DNA from: a virus
DNA length: 56,152 nt
Virus record (IMG/VR): IMGVR_UViG_3300006737_007029
Span: 1-56,152 of that record
Reading direction: 5' to 3' (one strand)
Shown here: positions 46,901-52,326 of the stretch, in pieces
Layout of the letters: every line of letters starts with the position of its first letter
Numbering within the stretch: position 1 is the stretch's first letter
Made by a program: the position numbers and the translations under genes
Notes under the pieces: model-generated
Told to the model about the DNA's origin: nothing
The model's database searches: none
What the model saw: the letters and a program-made list of their open reading frames with translations, nothing else

Positions 46901-47912
46901 CACCTATTTCTTCTGCCCATGTGCCATATGTTCTAATTTCACTTTCCAGTGTCAGTGTAGTTGATGTGCCTACACCTTCTACATAATAAGTTTTGTTTTT
47001 ATATGTTTCTGTTACGTCATTACCTATTCTGATAGGCAATCCGTTTGTCAACTTCAACCCAGTGTAATCCGTAAATGATGTTGTACCTATTAAATTTTCT
47101 TCAGGATCAAAATCTTCATCATCAAGATCTCTAATAATAATTCTACCTTTCATTCCGGTATGATTCTGACAATGATAAAAAATTATTGTAGGATATTGTG
47201 TGCTTGAATCACTTGCTGGAACATTCAATGTGACTGTACCATTGTCTGCCCCATTGTTTTCAACCATAGGTTCTTCCAACTTGTCTTGAGTACCAGTACC
47301 GTACTGTGACTTAATTAAAAATGGATGCCCTGATGCAGCTACATTAAATTTGTATGTGTTGCCTTTGTACACAATAATATCAGGGTTGTTTGCAGTCTTG
47401 TGACTGAACACATATGCACCACTGTAATTATTTTTTACATCAAATTCAATAGTTGCCCCAGGTGTGCCTGGTTGCAATACAATTGGTGACAATCCTTGTG
47501 CTATCCAAAAGTATTCTCTATAGTTTACAAATTTGTCATGGTCAATAGGTGGAGCATAAGAGTATGTTTGATTTGATAACAATCTGTCGTGTTTAATTTT
47601 TGAACCACCTTGTGCTTCAATATCGTTGATTACATCAATGTAAGGAGCCGCAAAATCAACATCTATTCCATTAGATTTGTAAAGTGTTGCTGGCTCTAAC
47701 TGATAATTGGTTCTGTCATCAGTAAGTTCTGGCACATACCCATCCGTTGCCTTGTAGGAAGGAATTGTTGTATGACCTATGTAAGATGATAACTTCTGTG
47801 TTTTGGTAGGCTCAATTAACTGATCCAAAGTGGCTGTTAAAAAGTCTTTGTTTTTATTGGTTTGGAAGACTTCAGGTAACAGAGTTTGCGATTTGCGTGT
47901 GCTCTTACCCAT
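34992..47912 (-). CDS. Giant 4306-residue baseplate/tail structural protein with FG-GAP propeller
   Basis: The largest gene here. The N-terminus (LLPEVFQTNKNKDFL, YQLEPATLYKSNG, DKFVNYREYFWI) matches the very large structural protein that follows gp6 in marine T4-like phages, in the place of T4 gp7. Around residues 2100-2660 are about seven FG-GAP-like blades (EFGTSVAISDDGG, RFGETVGISGDGE, KFGTSIQLSADG, SFGQALAVSSQN), most ending in a GAP or GCP turn: an integrin-type beta-propeller. Three CBM5/12-like segments (YKIGDVVTYQGNTYVAK near 1694; others near 1451 and 3454) may bind polysaccharide. Several ~65-residue modules starting GDGST lie near 2470, 3650, 3727, 3857 and 4212, and a Gly-rich pair near 3344-3394. 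It starts two bases after the gp6 stop. The frame is uninterrupted for 12.9 kb. Confidence 0.9.
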   Translation of the reverse strand: MGKSTRKSQTLLPEVFQTNKNKDFLTATLDQLIEPTKTQKLSSYIGHTTIPSYKATDGYVPELTDDRTNYQLEPATLYKSNGIDVDFAAPYIDVINDIEAQGGSKIKHDRLLSNQTYSYAPPIDHDKFVNYREYFWIAQGLSPIVLQPGTPGATIEFDVKNNYSGAYVFSHKTANNPDIIVYKGNTYKFNVAASGHPFLIKSQYGTGTQDKLEEPMVENNGADNGTVTLNVPASDSSTQYPTIIFYHCQNHTGMKGRIIIRDLDDEDFDPEENLIGTTSFTDYTGLKLTNGLPIRIGNDVTETYKNKTYYVEGVGTSTTLTLESEIRTYGTWAEEIGAIFDAAGTEGFDTGGWDNSTGQLVAVDYWTINRSARDRNAWSRSNRWFHKDVIALCNSKNNYAIPISENQRAKRPIIEFEAGLNLYNHGYTHRLVDVVDTQVTDALSLVSGTLGFISDGTVLRENDLVVFTQDEQQKNKIFQVKFYELGDSTAGNPSRLHLQIVDDSTAIADGTSVVGTRGNNQGISYHYSSADYKWTKSQQKTSVQQKPLFDVFTDAQISLSNLDTFISTDFVGSTVFEINTDDSQGTPDTVYGTNVIYSRLGLLSDMQVNDTFNTDTITYVQGTAPVSENIKSYYLRKTNQFGEQELVTNYRITKADGKQRVVEQYVATADQNQFEVESYQNPNSLTDLTLLVFVNGIKTTAYTTVAGVQDKLFVKLDTVSTQDDIVTIKSHSTVGIRTLNGYYEVAPAAQNNPLNESVGTLTIGDYAKHWYSALEEVDALTGTIVGANNSRDIKEIIQRGTKIVQHEGSMPLASLFLRDDTVNIVESWRKTGVDYEQFKANILRKAETLVMTESASKNLDIILDEINANKNSSFAYYDSDMIAYGGDKTILSYTVVDPAVTLYPITSAFDLTALSQKALYIYVNGTQLVHGRDYEFIGLDDSANFIGFEIKSALATDDKITVDEHDTTNGSFVPATPSKLGLAPAYEPTLEHDDIYLNEDSSTGGLLTIKGHDGSRTIGFGDFRDDILLEFEKRIYNNIKITHNPEAIEFSYGRFKTNSYTRTEVINAYARDFYYWTGTNGIDYVSNDVYQNGEPFTWNYSDYSKTINRTTDSDPLPGHWRGVYLEYFDTVSPHSTPWEMFGFGAKPSWWDDRYGPAPYTRGNNVLWNDVARGTIALGDRKGTYNKYKRSDVYSVIPVSENGDLVAPPNAGLLTDDTINSLNLSRKWSYGDMGPAEWAWRSSSSWRFAEQIAKFLAHPVKYAGVFFDISRNTTNAVGQNIYNNQYRQSPSNYVLPSTAQTAGYINVIYDYVKSQGLTSTALEVRLQNLSVQLVYKLAGYSNKQNLEVKLSSSSPLSSNQSVFTPKENYNLILHKSAPTSVSNYSGVIVEKSTNGYKVSGYSNFNRAFKINAPITTRDASVIAVGQTTDSFSEWQPGGSYAKGWIVRNAGIFYRALNAVASGDTFEESNWSEIGPVLPLKGGVSVKKFSNYHTNITTVPYGTEYTSVQDLANFVYGYDQYLQSIGFVFDEYSTDLELTMDWDLSVKEILFWTTQNWSNGSVLSVSPASSQLTHVRPASIGDDLVQGDRFYTVLQQDGLPIIPKNLRVSRADGQLVIGTNPNEDGIYNADIRTVQKEHLLVLDNLTSFKDVIYDIELGARQERLKLVGFKTADWQGDLYSPGFIIDRAQISDWEQYKDYKIGDVVTYQGNTYVAKNSHTSTNNFDALQFAIKTTPVPDIINNLDNKAESFRDFYSLDTENFDAEQQKYAQHLIGYQKRDYLVNLGFEEATQYKLYQGFIRDKGTNQIIDKITLPTQFGQNATFSLFEDWMIRIGEYGGHRTKNQYAWPVSGENHTELQHVYQITDASKDDTGVVLNVANNEFNKRPYEIPAEKFTAYSYDSSNYPSNIFKMGTAGYPQVEQVDFTVWNTTDMTTLDVETFKEGTTIWIANTPTGDWDVRRVNLTNNSILSYTQFDNKVQFTTTEQHGLNAGDFIAILNFGTQADGVYEISLPLDSTDTAYKFTITFEGTLDSSSLDGDLAKIQTIRTADIDNLQDITPIKGWQTGDYVYVDNAYETNGGSWKVWQRDSLGVFTFEDALGINTDLADKKNDNEEFGANLALSTDTKFLAVTAKGAERILIYNRPKASDDISMYTQIVPGIKNTAGDDEFGTSVAISDDGGIVLVGAPNTEDIVKMTAPGPSQDSTRSFARGQNVIGGDTGATGTVMRYEEGTTQDIFYVKVTSGTDFDDSTLNANDSSSVSIIDKVITDGNRTAQGTVNVITQDTNKQFAISANLVSPNIKSGERFGETVGISGDGEWIVVGAPGGPNDSTLADQGQVYVFKRGVSDSSGLAQYEHWQTLTPNTLSQVGARFGETLQISNDGSVIAVGVKLYDDSTLADQGIVFVWKKSGATYIEVENLRQDTAQANTKFGTSIQLSADGTDLLIGCPRETVTEPNQGTVYHYINQTSTHTGDGSTTAFVPTFTVQKYTRLYVSTGTNNWAFDDSSSPLATTYHVDEATNTVTLSSTPALGDTVVISQYQKAQKIVSQPAEVEGQFGTTVALSGNNLAVYSANGNNTRVTTFDKFMDDGSTELNETTFDAGGTSFSATVLDTGSVQLYSKYDTSYLHNETLSYAGATVNDSFGQALAVSSQNVYVGAPGVEVVANDSSTRADAGEVYYYAKTSTSDYWTETITQDDLMNPNSIEKTFMYTRVNNQKIIDMPRIDPAKGLFFAEIEENIRYKTPFDPANYDSWNDEHVGEVWLDTKQLKFLWYEQGELEQRLLNWGKVHPASDVSVKEWVRSIYTPTNYNILSATVEGQQEGITGTAQTNFVTQNVFDDVKNTFVERYFYWVEKSSTVPAVDNRSISTAQIASTIEDPKSYSENYSAVIDSNAVLLSIQPSVLTNKNIAFHIENTTDTDPIQAHEEYVLLSEGDPNVSLPKDLVQKYHDSLVGVDVNGRTVPDLEFPEDMRFGTLNRPRQSIFKNRLNALETVVKFINSRLILQPYATQVDLSLMTASDPIPNILLGEYDQVVDTEIDLDYINTETFASGRKVLVTTDSLVQGWAIYNYDGNKFIRERNQQFDTNRYWSYADYYASGYSSFTVPDIIVADEKAKKELSSEIGQIVKVKSSYNGAFRLYVTTAGGYDVVGIGNGTIQLDASLYDYSGTSRGFGGEAYDSLTFDEEAVQELRNILQAINSFQESSDFDAAEVFFTAIKVALAQDPGADWIVKSSFIKKTNEIESISNKSEFQLDVSNSVDAFFDEVLPYKTQVRDDVSKYGIKETMEGDFTDFDNPTYWDSDLGKYVTPTVVAGDSTYFSVYENNPHKFFSDNYKYKIVEIAVDKGGAGYTVAPNITISGGGGSGTVAKASIQNGAIVSVQVVTQGTGYSSNPTITLTGGGGGVTEEAKIRAVLTNNKTRKLNETIKFDRVAGNHALADGSPGIKTWTRDTVFAKGDNIRYENEIYRAIYSFKSGEKFDDDVLLDDSTNNNDSSTANRYQALALWTAADRIHAFYEPTTNMPGLIGDGSTTINAYAQLMTGLEYPGTRLRSTTFQAGEGYDEANFDVLAYDKATDDPNADADTLTDLDLVVDSKTFTTNLGMRPEDINVVGDAFISEYSAHAPEEVLPGGVYDTMDMKVFTRSTDGASIIQKRNYYGDGSTVSFAIPEPKALDGIRVFINDHFKAQTTDYTVDYKAQTITFTTAPEINAIIKIVVIGVSTDDLLGKFQVEADGSTTAFDVNVAFHLTKQTYVLVNGVKTSHTISQTSNARTTTVTFSSAPADDAIIDVYAFDLPASTKAFSEVDQTEYTIPTDSTEIKIQLTTLPGAFGPFHHKVFVEGVSGDNNGTGRYKLTPPQVKYYTGDDTSTTYLLPDEPVASALATPSNIEVYKNGVKLSLAEYQLQFNAQNKGIVNFNTAPTSSDSLAIVLLLGMDYTVDLDGKLTLHGDWSDGSTMHNEKIIVTTFNNHDQMTMRTEVFSGSTGSLIDVITDFGQVQGATTASDIDYGDLTAANTDPEDFGSILQSTQIIDIQEKVYELASTPLNTDYLFVGKNKGYLTANVDYRLEGKKLFLPRSALDISDTISVTYITGPQRKEPMGYRVFKDILNRTHYRRLSKAASTRLVLDLGVSDATMTVTDGTALPEPDTENNAPGVVFIGTERINYFEKDGNVISRLVRGTLGTGVKHHAGGSVVVDGSKHQSISGYEDTTTSEVHTGDGSTVFYGTSFTPTDANELVVQVGGTATKEFTIGGDSTAGITFTTAPGNGLTIRISRKTGSVWYTAGASTASNGLGLQQSTTPQASFLQASPADLSLL

Positions 47913-47913
47913 C

Positions 47914-50900
47914 TTAATAATATCCTGAGCCTGATGATCCTGATGTGATGGTTGAATTCACCGATGTAGTAGCAGTTGCACTTGCACCTGTGACAGCCGC
48001 TCCGGTAGTTGATGATACCACAGTGCCTGTTGATTTAAGTTGTTCTGCTGTGTTAGATGATATTATCTGAACATTATCAACTGTGGCAGATGAAATAGGC
48101 AATTGATGGCCATCCACAGTAATTTCAAACAATGATCCAAATGAAGTTGTTGCACTTGCTGGTACAATCACAATACTCAACACATCTGGTGCCAATACAT
48201 TGTGCAAGTATGCCGCTAATTCTGTAAAGTAAAATGTGTCGCCGAAATCCCATAAAGCCAAAGTGAAATAATCATTGATTGCTTCGATCAAATTAGACTT
48301 GATTTGATTATCTGACACTGCTGTTGCTTTATTTTTTACAACTTTAAATGTTGCCTGCAGAGATGTTTCAGCTCCTTTACCAAACAACAGCACATACTCT
48401 CCTGGATTAAAAACTATTGTGTCACTTACACTTTTTAATTGATTCAGCGTTGGCAAATATGTGTCATTTAATTCTGCCACAGTTGGTGGTTGAGGCTCGG
48501 CTGTCAATTGATTTGCATTTAACCAAGCACGGAAATCTATATCATATGATTTTGTCATCACATAACAGTCTATAATGTTACTCACTGATGGATCTAATCG
48601 TCTGTCTCTAGGAGCACCATGATTGTATCTGTAAATCAAACTTTGTCTGCCCAGTTTAGCAGTGTATCCTGTCAGTTCCTCTAACAGTTTTGTAGTTGAA
48701 TTGTATGTCTTGAATTCGTCGTCTTGATAAAAATAAAATTTTTGTCCATCTGCATAAATGGCAGGATTAGTGATATCAGTTTCTTTTGGCACTGTGACAA
48801 ACTCTGTATTGTTAATTGGATTCAATTGCTCAAATCCGTTTACTGTCACAGTTTGAAAGAATACGTATTTTTCATTAATGTCTGTTGTGGGCGAAACAAT
48901 AAGAGCAAATAAATCAGGATTGTCTACCACTCCATCATCATCACCGTCAAATAATCCTATTTGTATTTTGCGTGTATCGGAATATCCATCTGCACCAACA
49001 ATATTTTTTACAATCTGCCATTTATAATCAAATGTCAAATTTGATACAAAATCAGGTTTTGTGTTGGATTTCAAAATGGTGACTGAATCTTTTACAACCA
49101 AGCCTGTTTCAGGATCAATTGCTTTTACTGACTCATCGAAATAAAATTTATTTCTTGAAAAACTTTGGAATATGTATTGTGTTGCTCTGTTGAATACTGT
49201 GTACGTCAATCCATTGGTAGAAAATCTTATCAACCAAGATGCATCTAAACTTGCACTTGTTTTGTTTTCCGCAAAGGATAAATCAAAATCTCCAGTGTTC
49301 AAGTTGTCATCATCAATTACATACCATGCTCTGGTTGTGTTGTTGTATCCTAGTCCAAAGTTTTTGAATGCAACTACTTTGTCTATGATAGCAGTTTCTA
49401 ATGTTGTAGAGATACTGTCTACATACTTAGGAATAATTTCTTTAAGTTCTGCATCAGTAGGAATAAGATCCGATAACACAATAGGCCCAGTACCATCAGC
49501 TAGTTCTCCTTGTCCGCCATTGGACCCATCACCCTCAACACTGATAGTTTTTGTCCACATTATTTCAGCACTGCCAGGATGGCCAGGCGCACCAGACATC
49601 TGTGTGCCTAGTTCAGTCATAAAGTGACTGCCAGATGTTGGCTCAAACTTTAACAATGCACCTTCTGTCACATATTGCAGATTAGACACACTAGATGTGC
49701 CAACTGCTAATACACTCGAATCTGCCCCTTCTGCAAGGAAGTAACCTGTGACTTGATTCCCAGTCTGTGTCGATTTTTTCCAAGTTTTAAGTCCAGAAAT
49801 TTGTGGTCTCGGAAAATTATCATAATAAAATTGTTTGAGTGAACTGGATTCAAATATGTTTGCAACAGAACTAGTAATAACTTTTCTTGCATCATCCCTT
49901 GTTGTGAATGAAAAATCAAATGATTCAGTAACAATGTCTCTGTACACCATTCCATCATCAGCCACTATATCAGTTTCTGAGTAAACTCCTGTTGGATCTG
50001 TAACATCTAAAAATCTTGAAGTACCACTTATAGCTCTCACTTGTGATCTTGCTTTTGCCAATGAAGGATTTTGTGTCAAAGGAATAATTTGATAATCTTC
50101 TGGAGTAATCATCCTGTTGTTGGCATAATACACTTGAGGAGCTTGTGTTTTGATGTCCACTATGCTTTGAGACTGAGCCGCATTAGTCACTGTGCTTGTG
50201 AGTGATGCTGTCACGGTTAATGTGTTGATTTGATTATTGCGTGACACATACTCGACATCAAATGAAATATTTTGCATGTCTCCTGTTTGAATTCTATATG
50301 TCAGTCCGTTACTTTGTCTGTAAAACACACGGAAGTTTCCTACAGGCATTGTTCCATATGTGCCATCTGAAAATACAAGATCAATTTGATCATTTGTTTT
50401 TGTAACCACAGCATACTGGTTAGTAATATTGTTGGCCAATGTGTTGTATATCACATTGTTGCCTGTGATAGCAGGCACTTTGGTCCATGCTTGTTCTAAC
50501 AATCCGTTTTGGTCTAGTTTGAACAAGAATACATCATCGTTATTGATTCCGTTTTCTTCAACAGTCACAATAGTGTTTGGAAGTTGTGAATCGATAGTAA
50601 AGTCTGTGCTGTTCATTTCTCCTTGTTTGAATGTGAAGAAATAACCAGTTGAATTAGAACTAAATCCTCTTCCATCATTTTTGTACAAGAAAGAAAGTGA
50701 ATTGCCTGGCACTGGATTTTCTTCTATAACAAATCCATCGTCTAATGCAACAGGCACAATTTCAAAATCCATTGCTATTCCGTTGATGTTGCGAGAAAAT
50801 GATTGTGTTGGCAATCCAATATTACTAGAGTTTAATCTGTATTGATCTGTTGTTATTCCACCAACAGTTCCTGTTGATTGTGGTTTTCCAACTGTTTGTG

Positions 50901-51399
50901 CTCTTGGAAGAGCAGAGTTAAGCACAGCATTAAATTGTTCCTGCCAATTTGTGTTTGTAACATCATTCCAAAGTATCGGAGTGTTTGCTAAATCGTTTCC
51001 ATTTGCATCTAACACAGTCTCAGTGGTTGTGATCGAGGTAACTTTTAGTTGTCCTGATCCAGAAATATTTCTTTTGGGTTGAAATGATATGAGTCTTGCT
51101 AATCTTAACACTGACTCTTTACGTTCAGCAAGATCAATAAAGTTTTCTCTAGCATTTAGATCAACTCTGTATGAAATAGATTGTGCCACATAAGAAATCA
51201 AATCAATCAGTGCAAGATATTCTGATGATTCGATGTAGTCATTGAACGACTCTGAATAGTTTAATCTAAGGTAATCAATCAGTGTTCGTCTTATGGTATC
51301 AAAATCATAAGATTTAAAGTCCGCTTGTGAAAACGTTCTGTATATTCTCTGCCAAGTGTCATTTACAAGTAGAGAGTTCTGTCTATCATTAGATGGCAT
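47914..51399 (-). CDS. 6: Baseplate wedge protein gp6-like
   Basis: A gp6-type wedge protein, which forms the iris that holds the baseplate ring. The N-terminal 130 residues are characteristic: TWQRIYRTFSQADFKSYDF, DYLRLNYSESFNDYIESS, LIDLISYVAQSISYRVDLN and ARENFIDLAERKESVLRLA. The baseplate-J-like region follows, with YYANNRMITPEDYQIIPL near residue 435 and FGDTFYFTELAAYLHNVL near 1070. It is 1161 residues long against about 660 in T4, owing to inserted segments in the middle. It lies next to gp25, its known partner in T4. A perfect TATAAATA box lies five bases before the ATG, without a Shine-Dalgarno. The giant protein gene follows after one base. Confidence 0.92.
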   Translation of the reverse strand: MPSNDRQNSLLVNDTWQRIYRTFSQADFKSYDFDTIRRTLIDYLRLNYSESFNDYIESSEYLALIDLISYVAQSISYRVDLNARENFIDLAERKESVLRLARLISFQPKRNISGSGQLKVTSITTTETVLDANGNDLANTPILWNDVTNTNWQEQFNAVLNSALPRAQTVGKPQSTGTVGGITTDQYRLNSSNIGLPTQSFSRNINGIAMDFEIVPVALDDGFVIEENPVPGNSLSFLYKNDGRGFSSNSTGYFFTFKQGEMNSTDFTIDSQLPNTIVTVEENGINNDDVFLFKLDQNGLLEQAWTKVPAITGNNVIYNTLANNITNQYAVVTKTNDQIDLVFSDGTYGTMPVGNFRVFYRQSNGLTYRIQTGDMQNISFDVEYVSRNNQINTLTVTASLTSTVTNAAQSQSIVDIKTQAPQVYYANNRMITPEDYQIIPLTQNPSLAKARSQVRAISGTSRFLDVTDPTGVYSETDIVADDGMVYRDIVTESFDFSFTTRDDARKVITSSVANIFESSSLKQFYYDNFPRPQISGLKTWKKSTQTGNQVTGYFLAEGADSSVLAVGTSSVSNLQYVTEGALLKFEPTSGSHFMTELGTQMSGAPGHPGSAEIMWTKTISVEGDGSNGGQGELADGTGPIVLSDLIPTDAELKEIIPKYVDSISTTLETAIIDKVVAFKNFGLGYNNTTRAWYVIDDDNLNTGDFDLSFAENKTSASLDASWLIRFSTNGLTYTVFNRATQYIFQSFSRNKFYFDESVKAIDPETGLVVKDSVTILKSNTKPDFVSNLTFDYKWQIVKNIVGADGYSDTRKIQIGLFDGDDDGVVDNPDLFALIVSPTTDINEKYVFFQTVTVNGFEQLNPINNTEFVTVPKETDITNPAIYADGQKFYFYQDDEFKTYNSTTKLLEELTGYTAKLGRQSLIYRYNHGAPRDRRLDPSVSNIIDCYVMTKSYDIDFRAWLNANQLTAEPQPPTVAELNDTYLPTLNQLKSVSDTIVFNPGEYVLLFGKGAETSLQATFKVVKNKATAVSDNQIKSNLIEAINDYFTLALWDFGDTFYFTELAAYLHNVLAPDVLSIVIVPASATTSFGSLFEITVDGHQLPISSATVDNVQIISSNTAEQLKSTGTVVSSTTGAAVTGASATATTSVNSTITSGSSGSGYY

Positions 51400-51404
51400 A
51401 ATAA

Positions 51405-51412
51405 TATTTATA
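51405..51412 (-). promoter_or_regulatory. T4-type late promoter box, gp6
   Basis: A perfect TATAAATA ends five bases before the ATG at 51399. With T4 spacing the transcript would start on the A of the start codon, giving a leaderless message. Confidence 0.7.
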
Positions 51413-51438
51413 GTTTTTAAAAAGTGCTGAGTTTATGA

Positions 51439-51891
51439 TTAGGCCGCAGTGTAAACTTCTGAAGGACCAGCCAATAATCCTTGCTGTGAGTCGAATAACA
51501 AGTCCATAGATTCACCTAATCCGTATCCAGTGTACACAACTGACACTTTTACTTGTAGTCCTTGTTCGTAATCGTTAACTTCTATGCTGTCCATTTCAAC
51601 ACGTGGATCATAGTTTACAATCGCTTCAACTTCCTCAATCACAGCGTTTCTGGTTTCATCATCCAACGGATCCATCAAATATAACCAAATATTTGTACCA
51701 AAGTCTGGATTTTCCAGTTTTTCGCCCTTTAATATATTGAAATGATTGAGTAAATCTTGTTTAACTAATTCTATATCATATAGTTTAGTGTCAGCAAAGT
51801 CTCTGCCAACAGAACTGTGTCCTCGAAATATTCTTGTGTTAGACACACCTTGTGTGGTTGAATTTACTTCATTGAAGTTTTTTACTGCCAT
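51439..51891 (-). CDS. 25: Baseplate wedge protein gp25-like
   Basis: A 150-residue member of the gp25/lysozyme-like wedge family that is universal in contractile tails and type VI secretion. Motifs are LLNHFNILKGEKLENPDFGT near 48-67 (the GE-x-P-x-FG core), the acidic strand DPLDDETRNAVIEEV, and YDPRVEM near 94-100, followed by the C-terminal strand VVYTGYGLGESM. The fold is lysozyme-like but the family is structural, not enzymatic. It lies next to gp6, as expected for the gp6-gp25 wedge core. The start at 51891 lies four bases after the stop of the Cys-rich gene. A TAAAATA sequence upstream is only a weak late-box match, and there is no clear Shine-Dalgarno. Confidence 0.9.
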   Translation of the reverse strand: MAVKNFNEVNSTTQGVSNTRIFRGHSSVGRDFADTKLYDIELVKQDLLNHFNILKGEKLENPDFGTNIWLYLMDPLDDETRNAVIEEVEAIVNYDPRVEMDSIEVNDYEQGLQVKVSVVYTGYGLGESMDLLFDSQQGLLAGPSEVYTAA

Positions 51892-51895
51892 AAAA

Positions 51896-52057
51896 CTATT
51901 TTACAATAGCCGAACCATCACATTGAACGCAATCGCATTTGTAACATCTATCGGCATCTGTACCCTCAGCGGACATGGCAAACTCTTTCATTACAGGAGA
52001 TTCACCAGTGCAGTGTGACGGTGTATTGCATTTTTTACATATATCTTGATCAGCCAT
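51896..52057 (-). CDS. Small Cys-rich (zinc-ribbon-like) protein
   Basis: A 53-residue gene in the gap between PAAR and gp25. It starts MADQDICKKCNTPSHC and ends RCYKCDCVQCDGSAIVK. Cysteine pairs C7-x2-C10 and C41-x1-C43 or C43-x2-C46 (with C16, C38) suggest a zinc ribbon or small metal-binding knuckle. An AGGAT site lies about ten bases before the ATG, and the spacing is four bases to gp25 and eight to PAAR. A reading frame that exactly fills the gap between two same-strand genes argues that it is real. It may be a small baseplate or spike accessory protein, or a metal-binding chaperone for spike assembly. I cannot name a family. Confidence 0.7.
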   Translation of the reverse strand: MADQDICKKCNTPSHCTGESPVMKEFAMSAEGTDADRCYKCDCVQCDGSAIVK

Positions 52058-52065
52058 ACTATTAC

Positions 52066-52326
52066 TTATCCTACAAACACATCACTGGAACCTGTGGCAG
52101 CCTCGCCACACACTGACGCAACATCGCCAGCATTACACACTGCTTTGCCGCCAACAAATACTGCATTGGACCCGGCCACTATGGTCTGTTCTAAGTGTGG
52201 AGCAAGTCCATGTGCGGCCACTGTATCACCATTCACAATTATTTCTTCGCCATTAGCTATTACTGTGGTCTGTGATGGAACTAAATCACCACCTGCCGCA
52301 TCGTTGTCTCTGCATACTCCCGGCAT
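52066..52326 (-). CDS. PAAR-domain spike-tip protein
   Basis: An 86-residue PAAR protein that caps the gp5/VgrG spike and forms the sharp tip of the tail. The hydrophobic-turn repeats are visible (VIANGEEIIVNGDTVAAHG, IVAGSNAVFVGGKAVCNAGD), with conserved His and Cys residues that could hold the structural metal. It follows the spike gene with a TAATG stop-start overlap and a strong AAGGAG site, giving stoichiometric production. Length and neighbours are normal for the family. Confidence 0.92.
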   Translation of the reverse strand: MPGVCRDNDAAGGDLVPSQTTVIANGEEIIVNGDTVAAHGLAPHLEQTIVAGSNAVFVGGKAVCNAGDVASVCGEAATGSSDVFVG

